Assembly: GCF_937958535.1 (NCBI RefSeq) | Contig: NZ_CALGNQ010000201.1 | Span: forward strand, 1 to 5,028 | Length of the DNA stretch: 5,028 bases | DNA from: an uncultured Georgenia sp. | GTDB taxonomy: Bacteria; Actinomycetota; Actinomycetes; Actinomycetales; Actinomycetaceae | Direction of reading: 5' to 3' | Part shown: one piece after another, positions 1 to 5,028 of the stretch | Position numbering within the stretch: position 1 is the stretch's first letter | Layout: the number at the start of each line of letters is the position of its first letter | Notes under the pieces: model-generated | Told to the model about the DNA's origin: nothing | Database searches by the model: none | What the model saw: the letters and a program-made list of their open reading frames with translations, nothing else | Position numbers and translations under genes: made by a program

Positions 1-709
1 CGACTCCATCGGCCTGGGTGAGGACGGCCCGACCCACCAGCCGGTCGAGCACCTCGCCGCGCTGCGCGCGATCCCCGGCCTCGACGTCGTGCGGCCCGCC
101 GACGCCGCCGAGGTCGCCGTCGCCTGGCGCACCATCCTGGAGCGCACCGACCGCCCGGCCGGACTCATCCTCACCCGGCAGAACGTCCCCAACCCCGCGC
201 GGGGTGAGGGGGCGGCCGAGGGTGACGTCCTGGCCAGCGCCGAGGGCGTCGCGCGCGGCGGCTACGTGCTCGCCGAGGCCGCCGGCGGCAGCCCGGACGT
301 CATCCTCATCGCCACCGGCTCCGAGGTGCACATCGCGCTCGAGGCGCGCGAGACGCTGCAGGCGCAGGGCGTGGCCACCCGGGTGGTGTCGATGCCGTGC
401 CGCGAGTGGTTCGCCGAGCAGGACGACACCTACCAGGAGTCGGTGCTGCCCTCCTCCGTCAAGGCGCGCGTCTCCGTCGAGGCCGCCGTCGCCCAGGGCT
501 GGCACGAGATCGTCGGCGACGCCGGCCGTTCCGTGAGCCTGGAGCACTACGGCGCCTCCGCCGCCTACCAGCGCCTCTACGAGGAGTTCGGCATCACCGC
601 GGAGGCCACCGTCGCCAAGGCGCGTGAGTCCCTCGCCGCCGCCGGCCACGCCGCCCCCGGGGCGGAGCAGGAGCCGGCCAAGGGCGGGACGGGAGACCTG
701 CCCAAGTAG
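1..709 (+). CDS. tkt: Transketolase, C-terminal 235 residues (5' end outside window)
   Basis: Transketolase is a cytoplasmic thiamine-diphosphate enzyme. It moves two-carbon ketol units between xylulose 5-phosphate and ribose 5-phosphate or erythrose 4-phosphate in the non-oxidative pentose phosphate pathway. The reading frame is open from base 2 and ends with TAG at 707-709. The fragment begins inside the second transketolase signature, GLGEDGPTHQPVEHLAALR (fragment residues 4-22). H12 matches the substrate-contacting His of E. coli TktA (His473 from memory), and the LTRQN motif (R59) matches its phosphate-binding Arg region. The C-terminal domain follows, with ARGGYVL (84-90), IATGSEV (103-109), VVSMP (128-132) and ESVLP (146-150). 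About 460 N-terminal residues, including the ThDP-pyrophosphate domain, are missing because of the window edge. The last 20 or so residues (from about 214; Ala/Gly/Pro/Glu/Lys-rich) extend past the end of the E. coli protein and look disordered. Identification is secure; the paralog number is unknown. Confidence 0.97.
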   Translation, partial: DSIGLGEDGPTHQPVEHLAALRAIPGLDVVRPADAAEVAVAWRTILERTDRPAGLILTRQNVPNPARGEGAAEGDVLASAEGVARGGYVLAEAAGGSPDVILIATGSEVHIALEARETLQAQGVATRVVSMPCREWFAEQDDTYQESVLPSSVKARVSVEAAVAQGWHEIVGDAGRSVSLEHYGASAAYQRLYEEFGITAEATVAKARESLAAAGHAAPGAEQEPAKGGTGDLPK

Positions 710-714
710 CACAC

Positions 715-745
715 TGGGGCCCGGCGGCGCTGCCGCCGGGCCCCA
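715..745 (+). terminator. Perfect 14-bp GC hairpin between tkt and tal (possible terminator or attenuator)
   Basis: The left arm at 715-728 and the right arm at 732-745 are exact reverse complements (14 bp, all G-C except the outer T-A pair), closing on a 3-nt GCT loop at 729-731. It begins 5 nt after the tkt stop codon and ends 9 nt before the tal Shine-Dalgarno. No clean T-tract follows, only CCTGTCTCT, so it is not a textbook intrinsic terminator. Tailless hairpins have been proposed as terminators in GC-rich actinobacteria. Partial termination after tkt, 3'-end protection of tkt mRNA, or attenuation of tal-pgi-zwf are all possible. The hairpin itself is directly visible; its role is inferred. 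Confidence 0.6.
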
Positions 746-754
746 CCTGTCTCT

Positions 755-759
755 GGAGG
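755..759 (+). promoter_or_regulatory. Strong Shine-Dalgarno (GGAGG) of tal
   Basis: GGAGG lies 5 nt before the ATG at 765 and decides the tal start. The same frame is open further upstream into tkt (from 624), but that part would overlap tkt out of frame, encode a Pro/Arg/Ser-rich sequence unlike transaldolase, and lacks a comparable ribosome site. Confidence 0.85.
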
Positions 760-764
760 AGCAC

Positions 765-1886
765 ATGACGAACCACCTGTCCGAGCTCAGCCGCCTCGGT
801 GTCTCGGTCTGGCTCGACGACCTGTCCCGCGAGCGGCTCGAGGGCGGGGGCGCCCAGTCCCTCGCCTCCCTCATCGCCCAGGACCACGTCGTCGGGGTGA
901 CGACGAACCCGTCGATCTTCGCCGCGGCGCTGTCCGAGGGGACCCGGTACGACGCCGACCTCGCCGCGCTGGCGGCCGACGGGGCCGACGTGGCGACGGC
1001 GATCACCTCGCTCACCACGGCGGACGTGCGCGCCGCCTGCGACCGCTTCACGGAGATCCACGCCCGCACCGACGGGGTGGACGGCCGCGTGTCCATCGAG
1101 GTCGACCCGTACCTGGCGCACGACACCGACGGCACCCTGGCCCAGGCCCGTGAGCTGTGGCAGCTCGTCGACCGGCCCAACCTCCTGGTGAAGATCCCGG
1201 CCACGCCCGAGGGGCTGCCGGCGATCACCGCGGCGATCGCGGAGGGCATCAGCGTCAACGTCACGCTCATCTTCTCCCTCGACCGCTACCGCGCCGTGGC
1301 CGCGGCCTACCTCGACGGCCTCGAGCGTGCCCACGCCGCCGGGCTGGACCTGTCCACGATCCACTCGGTCGCCTCGTTCTTCGTCTCCCGGATCGACACC
1401 GCGGTGGACGCCGAGCTCGACGCGCTGGGCACCGAGGAGGCGCGCGCGCTGCGCGGCCAGGTGGCCGTCGCCAACGCCCGGCTCGCCTACGAGGCCTACG
1501 AGGAGATCGTCGGCACCGAGCGGTGGGCGGCGCTGGCGGCGGCCGGGGCCCGCCCGCAACGGCTGCTCTGGGCCTCCACCGGGGTGAAGGACCGCGCCTA
1601 CCGGGACACCAAGTACGTCGAGGAGCTCGTCGTGCCCGGGGTCGTCAACACCATGCCGGAGGCCACCCTCCGCGCCGTCGCCGACCACGCCGAGCTGCGC
1701 GGCGACACGGTGCGTGACGGGTACGACGCCGCCCGGGAGGTGCTCGCCGCGCTCGAGCGGCTCGGGATCTCCTACCCCGACATCATGGACCGGCTCGAGG
1801 CCGAGGGCGTGCAGAAGTTCCAGCAGAGCTGGGACGAGCTCACCGAGCGCGTCTCCGCCGGGCTGAAGGTACCGGGGCGGCTGTGA
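765..1886 (+). CDS. tal: Transaldolase, 373 aa
   Basis: Transaldolase transfers a dihydroxyacetone unit between sedoheptulose 7-phosphate and glyceraldehyde 3-phosphate, giving erythrose 4-phosphate and fructose 6-phosphate. It is a cytoplasmic class I (Schiff-base) aldolase-fold enzyme. The first signature, GVTTNPSIF, is at residues 44-52. The Schiff-base lysine is K143 in LVKIPATPEGL (141-151). NVTLIFSLDRY (165-175), SVASFFVSRID (201-211) and LLWASTGVKD (267-276) are further conserved barrel segments. At 373 aa it fits the longer actinobacterial type rather than the roughly 317-aa E. coli TalB. The ATG at 765 is chosen from the GGAGG 5 nt upstream and because the encoded N-terminus (LSELSRLGVSVWLDDLSRERL) is typical of the family. 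The stop TGA at 1884-1886 overlaps the pgi start by 4 bases, implying translational coupling. The gene sits between tkt and pgi, with which it shares a pathway. Confidence 0.97.
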   Translation: MTNHLSELSRLGVSVWLDDLSRERLEGGGAQSLASLIAQDHVVGVTTNPSIFAAALSEGTRYDADLAALAADGADVATAITSLTTADVRAACDRFTEIHARTDGVDGRVSIEVDPYLAHDTDGTLAQARELWQLVDRPNLLVKIPATPEGLPAITAAIAEGISVNVTLIFSLDRYRAVAAAYLDGLERAHAAGLDLSTIHSVASFFVSRIDTAVDAELDALGTEEARALRGQVAVANARLAYEAYEEIVGTERWAALAAAGARPQRLLWASTGVKDRAYRDTKYVEELVVPGVVNTMPEATLRAVADHAELRGDTVRDGYDAAREVLAALERLGISYPDIMDRLEAEGVQKFQQSWDELTERVSAGLKVPGRL

Positions 1887-3631
1887 GCCCGGTGAGCGCG
1901 GTCGTCACCTGGGCCGGGGACGAGGGCACCGCCGTCGTCGAGGTCAGCGCCACGGGCGCCGCCGCGGCGGCGGTCCACGCCGCCGTGCCCGCGCTGCTCG
2001 GCGACCGGGTCGCGTCCCGGCTCAGCGCCCAGGACCCCACCCTGTGGGGCGACCACCGCGCTCCGCACGTGTCGGACCGGCTCGGCTGGACCGACCTGCA
2101 CCGCACCTCCCGGGAGCTCGTCGCGCAGGTGGTCGCCCTGCGCGACGAGCTCCGCGCCGACGGCCTGGACCGTGTCGTGCTCGCCGGCATGGGCGGCTCG
2201 TCGCTGGCCGCCGAGGTCATCGCCGGCACCTTCGGGGCCACGCTCACGGTCCTCGACTCCACCGCCCCCACCCAGGTGGCCCGGGCGCTGGAGGGCGACC
2301 TGCGCCGCACCGTCCTGGTCGTCGCCTCCCGGTCCGGGACGACGGTGGAGACGGACTCCCACCACCGGGCGTTCGTCACCGCCTTCCGCGCCGCCGACCT
2401 CGACCCCGCGCGGCACATCGTCGTCGTCACCAAACCCGGCTCCCCGCTGGAGGAGCACGCCCGGGCCCAGGGCTACCGGGCCGTCTTCACCGCCGACCCG
2501 CGGATGGGGGGCCGCTTCTCCGCCCTGTCCGCCTACGGGCTGGTCCCCAGTGGCCTGGCCGGCGTCGACGTCGGGCGGCTGCTGGACGAGGCCGCCGACG
2601 TCGCCACCTTCTTCGCCGAGGACGCCGAGGCCAACCCGGCGCTCGTCCTGGGTGCCGCACTCGCCGGCACCCGGCCGCTGCGTGAGGCCGTCCTGCTCGT
2701 CGACGCCGGCAGCGGCCTGTACCGCTTCGCCGACTGGGCGGAGCAGCTCGTCGCCGAGTCGCTGGGCAAGGAGGGCCGCGGGCTCGTCCCGGTGGTCGTC
2801 GGCGAGCGCGCACCCGAGCTGGCCGCGCCCCGGCCCGACACGCTGCCGGTGCTCCTGTGCCCGCTCACCGACGAGGACGTCACCGCCGAGGTCGACGAGG
2901 TGGCCGACACCTCCGACCCCACCTCGCGGGTCGCGGTGAGCGGAGAGTTCACCACCCAGGAGGCCACGCAGGCCACCGAGGTCACCGTCGCCGGCTCGCT
3001 CGGCGGGATGTTCCTCCTGTGGCAGCACGCCGTGGCCGTCGCCGGGCGGATCCTCGGGGTCAACCCCTTCGACCAGCCCGACGTCGAGGCGACCAAGGCG
3101 GCCACCCGGGAGTTCCTCGGGGGCATGCCGTCGCTGGAGCCGCCCGCCTTCACCGACTCCGGTGTCGAGGTCCGCGCCCCGCGGGCGCTGCTCGCCGGCG
3201 TCGACACCGTGCCCGACGCCGTCGACGCCCTGCTCCGGCACCTCGACCCGGAGCACGGCTACCTCGCCGTGCTCGCCTACCTCGACCGCGAGGGCCGGGC
3301 CGCCGAGCTGCTCCGCGGTGTGCGCGACGGGCTCGCCCGCCGCACGGGCCGCCCGGTCACCTTCGGCTGGGGGCCGCGCTACCTCCACTCCACCGGCCAA
3401 CTCCACAAGGGCGGCCCGCCGCACGGGGTGTTCCTCATGCTCACCGGCGGACCGACCGCGCACGTGTCCATCCCGGGCCGGGACTTCGACTTCGCCGAGC
3501 TCGTCGCCGCCCAGGCGGACGCCGATGCACGGGTGCTCACGCGGCTCGGGAGACCGGTGCTGCGTCTCCACGTGGACACCCCCGACGCCCTCGCGTGGTT
3601 GACCGGTAGCCTGGCGCGCCGAAGCACCTGA
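1883..3631 (+). CDS. pgi: Glucose-6-phosphate isomerase, 582 aa, long type related to Tal-Pgi fusions
   Basis: Pgi interconverts glucose 6-phosphate and fructose 6-phosphate. Here it would recycle transketolase/transaldolase products back to Zwf. Visible motifs in order: SIS-type AGMGGSSLA (101-109), SRSGTT phosphate-binding loop (149-154), GGRFSALSAYG (209-219, R211), AESLGKEGRG (291-300, E292 probably the catalytic Glu), NPFDQPDVEATK (394-405, K405 probably the catalytic Lys), and LHSTGQLHKGG (501-511). The second PROSITE-style signature normally has Gly where D400 stands. About 177 residues follow K405, far more than in ordinary bacterial Pgi (about 450 aa, ending soon after this Lys). From memory, the whole protein resembles the isomerase half of bifunctional transaldolase/phosphoglucose isomerase proteins. 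The start is the GTG at 1883, overlapping the tal stop as GTGA. Only weak purine runs precede it (GAAGG 1865-1869, GGGG 1874-1877), so initiation probably relies on ribosomes finishing tal. A GTG at 1892 is an alternative start. The family is certain; full Pgi activity is inferred from context. Confidence 0.93.
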   Translation: MSPVSAVVTWAGDEGTAVVEVSATGAAAAAVHAAVPALLGDRVASRLSAQDPTLWGDHRAPHVSDRLGWTDLHRTSRELVAQVVALRDELRADGLDRVVLAGMGGSSLAAEVIAGTFGATLTVLDSTAPTQVARALEGDLRRTVLVVASRSGTTVETDSHHRAFVTAFRAADLDPARHIVVVTKPGSPLEEHARAQGYRAVFTADPRMGGRFSALSAYGLVPSGLAGVDVGRLLDEAADVATFFAEDAEANPALVLGAALAGTRPLREAVLLVDAGSGLYRFADWAEQLVAESLGKEGRGLVPVVVGERAPELAAPRPDTLPVLLCPLTDEDVTAEVDEVADTSDPTSRVAVSGEFTTQEATQATEVTVAGSLGGMFLLWQHAVAVAGRILGVNPFDQPDVEATKAATREFLGGMPSLEPPAFTDSGVEVRAPRALLAGVDTVPDAVDALLRHLDPEHGYLAVLAYLDREGRAAELLRGVRDGLARRTGRPVTFGWGPRYLHSTGQLHKGGPPHGVFLMLTGGPTAHVSIPGRDFDFAELVAAQADADARVLTRLGRPVLRLHVDTPDALAWLTGSLARRST

Positions 3632-3640
3632 CACGGCCGT

Positions 3641-3646
3641 GAGGAG
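3641..3646 (+). promoter_or_regulatory. Shine-Dalgarno (GAGGAG) of zwf
   Basis: GAGGAG lies directly before ACC-ATG. Taking GAGG (3641-3644) as the pairing core leaves 5 nt to the ATG at 3650. This supports that ATG, as does the encoded NPLREP...RRLPRIAGP sequence, which is typical of the N-terminus of actinobacterial Zwf. Confidence 0.7.
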
Positions 3647-3649
3647 ACC

Positions 3650-5028
3650 ATGAGTACCGCACCCCCACCGCCGGCCAACCCGCTGCGTGAACCGAGGGAC
3701 CGCCGGCTGCCGCGCATCGCCGGCCCGGCGGGCCTGGTGATCTTCGGCGTCACCGGAGACCTCGCCCGACGCAAGCTGCTGCCGGCGATCTACGACCTCG
3801 CCAACCGCGGGCTGCTGCCGCCGTCCTTCGCACTCACCGGCTTCGCGCGACGGGACTGGTCCACCGCCGACTTCGCCAAGATCGTCCACGACGCCGTCCG
3901 GGAGCACGCCCGCACCGAGTTCTCCGAGCGGACCTGGGAGCAGCTCGCCTCCGGGTTCCGCTTCGTCCAGGGCGAGTTCGACGACGACGCGGCCTTCGAC
4001 GAGCTCGCCCGCACCGTCGCCGCGCTGGACACCGAGCGGGGCACCGGCGGCAACCACGCCTTCTACCTGTCGGTGCCGCCCCGGTCCTTCCCGCTCGTCC
4101 TCGACCAGCTCAAGCGCTCCGGCCTGTCCGAGCCCGCCCCGGACACGTGGCGGCGGGTGGTCATCGAGAAGCCCTTCGGGCACAACCTCGAGTCGGCCCG
4201 GGAGCTGGACGCCGTCGTCTCCCAGGTCTTCCCGGAGGACTCGGTCTTCCGCATCGACCACTACCTGGGCAAGGAGACGGTCCAGAACATCCTGGCGATG
4301 CGCTTCGCCAACCAGCTCTTCGAGCCGGTGTGGAACAACCACTACGTCGACCACGTCCAGATCACCATGGCCGAGGACATCGGCATCGGGAGCCGGGCCG
4401 GGTACTACGACGGGATCGGCGCGGCACGGGACGTCATCCAGAACCACCTCCTCCAGCTCCTTGCGCTGACCGCGATGGAGGAGCCCTTCTCCTTCGACGC
4501 CGCCTCCCTGCGACGGGAGAAGGAGAAGGTGCTCTCGGCGGTGCGGCTCGGGGACGACCTCGCCACGACGACGGCACGCGGCCAGTACGCGGCCGGGTGG
4601 CAGGGCGGTGAGCACGTGCGCGGCTACCTCGAGGAGGACGGCATCGCGCCCGGCTCCACCACCGAGACCTACGCCGCCCTGCGGCTCGAGGTCGAGTCCC
4701 GCCGCTGGGCGGGCGTGCCGTTCTACCTGCGCACCGGCAAACGGCTCGGCCGCCGGGTCACCGAGATCGCCGTGCTGTTCAAGCGGGCCCCGCACCTGCC
4801 CTTCGACCTCGGGGACTCCGGGGAGCTGGGCCAGAACGCCATCGTCTTCCGGGTCCAGCCGGACGAAGGGGTGACCATCCGCTTCGGCGCGAAGGTCCCC
4901 GGGACGGCGATGGAGGTCCGCGACGTCACGATGGACTTCGGCTACGGCAACGCCTTCACCGAGAACTCGCCGGAGGCCTACGAGCGGCTCATCCTCGACG
5001 TCCTCCTCGGCGACCCGCCGCTGTTCCC
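3650..5028 (+). CDS. zwf: Glucose-6-phosphate 1-dehydrogenase, N-terminal 459 residues (3' end outside window)
   Basis: Zwf oxidises glucose 6-phosphate to 6-phosphogluconolactone with reduction of NADP+, the entry step of the oxidative pentose phosphate pathway. The Rossmann dinucleotide motif is IFGVTGDLARRKLLPA (residues 31-46). IEKPFG (172-177) carries the conserved Lys K174. The active-site signature RIDHYLGKE is at 201-209 (D203, H204, K208). GYYD followed by DVIQNH (251-254, 261-266) supplies H266, matching the catalytic-base region of the Leuconostoc enzyme. RTGKRL (361-366) carries another substrate-binding Lys. All expected catalytic residues are intact. The frame runs to the window edge, stopping at LLGDPPLF with 2 bases of the next codon; about 50 residues are missing compared with the usual length of roughly 510 aa. 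The ATG is 18 bp after the pgi stop and in the same frame as pgi. In related actinobacteria opcA, encoding a Zwf-activating protein, follows; it would lie beyond the edge. Confidence 0.97.
   Translation, partial: MSTAPPPPANPLREPRDRRLPRIAGPAGLVIFGVTGDLARRKLLPAIYDLANRGLLPPSFALTGFARRDWSTADFAKIVHDAVREHARTEFSERTWEQLASGFRFVQGEFDDDAAFDELARTVAALDTERGTGGNHAFYLSVPPRSFPLVLDQLKRSGLSEPAPDTWRRVVIEKPFGHNLESARELDAVVSQVFPEDSVFRIDHYLGKETVQNILAMRFANQLFEPVWNNHYVDHVQITMAEDIGIGSRAGYYDGIGAARDVIQNHLLQLLALTAMEEPFSFDAASLRREKEKVLSAVRLGDDLATTTARGQYAAGWQGGEHVRGYLEEDGIAPGSTTETYAALRLEVESRRWAGVPFYLRTGKRLGRRVTEIAVLFKRAPHLPFDLGDSGELGQNAIVFRVQPDEGVTIRFGAKVPGTAMEVRDVTMDFGYGNAFTENSPEAYERLILDVLLGDPPLF

Noticed and set aside
624..764. 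Upstream extension of the tal frame, giving a 420-aa product
   Set aside because: It overlaps tkt out of frame, encodes Pro/Ser/Arg-rich sequence unlike transaldolase and crosses the hairpin, whereas the ATG at 765 has GGAGG at the right distance and a family-typical N-terminus.
594..1688. 364-codon open frame on the - strand opposite tal
   Set aside because: It is in the same codon register as tal, with the same lack of TTA/CTA/TCA sense codons; it has no domain and its composition is that of a GC-rich shadow frame.
2044..2939. Arg- and Pro-rich + strand frames inside pgi (213 and 255 codons)
   Set aside because: Out-of-frame readings of pgi with repetitive Arg/Pro/Ser/Gly composition, no motifs and no proper ribosome sites.
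1772..4795. Very long open frame (1007 codons) on the - strand across tal end, pgi and zwf
   Set aside because: Its codons are exact reverse complements of the pgi and zwf codons, since those two genes share a frame. In that register a stop needs a sense TTA, CTA or TCA codon, which are nearly unused at this GC content. The protein is Gly/Val/Glu/Arg/Asp-rich without any recognisable domain. It follows from codon bias and is not a gene; it does show that pgi and the zwf part up to 4795 contain no TTA, CTA or TCA codons.
4147..4874. Arg/Gly- and Ser/Pro-rich + strand frames within zwf (154 and 88 codons)
   Set aside because: They lie inside the intact zwf frame, which carries all G6PDH motifs through this interval; the alternative frames show only GC-driven composition.
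1..5028. A hidden novel defence, mobile or RNA-based system
   Set aside because: Nearly every base belongs to four recognisable core-metabolism genes on one strand. No direct-repeat array, transposase, integrase, reverse transcriptase, tRNA or long noncoding stretch was seen on either strand.

Overview
The window is a stretch of very GC-rich DNA (by eye well above 70% G+C, nearly every third codon position G or C). It comes from the chromosome of an actinobacterium. Base composition, gene order and protein sequences all fit Actinomycetota. A member of the Micrococcales is a reasonable guess, but the genus cannot be read from the sequence.

All genes lie on the + strand, tightly packed. From left to right: (1) the last 235 codons of a transketolase gene (tkt, 5' end outside the window), ending at 709; (2) a 55-bp gap holding a perfect 14-bp GC hairpin followed by a strong Shine-Dalgarno; (3) a complete transaldolase gene (tal, 765-1886); (4) a complete phosphoglucose isomerase gene (pgi, 1883-3631) that starts with GTG inside the tal stop region (4-base GTGA overlap); (5) an 18-bp gap; (6) the first 459 codons of glucose-6-phosphate dehydrogenase (zwf, from 3650, running off the right edge). 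There is no gap of 300 bases or more without a gene. I saw no tRNA, rRNA, CRISPR, insertion sequence or attachment site.

Together this is an oxidative/non-oxidative pentose phosphate operon. Zwf takes glucose 6-phosphate into the oxidative branch and makes NADPH. Transketolase and transaldolase return pentose phosphates to fructose 6-phosphate and glyceraldehyde 3-phosphate. Pgi converts fructose 6-phosphate back to glucose 6-phosphate for another turn. In related actinobacteria zwf is followed by opcA and pgl, which would be expected just past the right edge.

The region is mostly ordinary core metabolism, and I found no hidden novel system. The points most worth a second look are these. The Pgi is long (582 aa) and atypical: its LHSxGQ-type histidine motif lies after the NPFDQ motif instead of before it, with about 175 residues beyond the usual C-terminus. 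Its closest relatives, from memory, are the Pgi halves of fused transaldolase-isomerase proteins, and here tal and pgi overlap by 4 bp. The tkt-tal hairpin may separate or attenuate expression. Lastly, pgi and zwf share a reading frame across their 18-bp gap, which also explains a very long but spurious antisense ORF.
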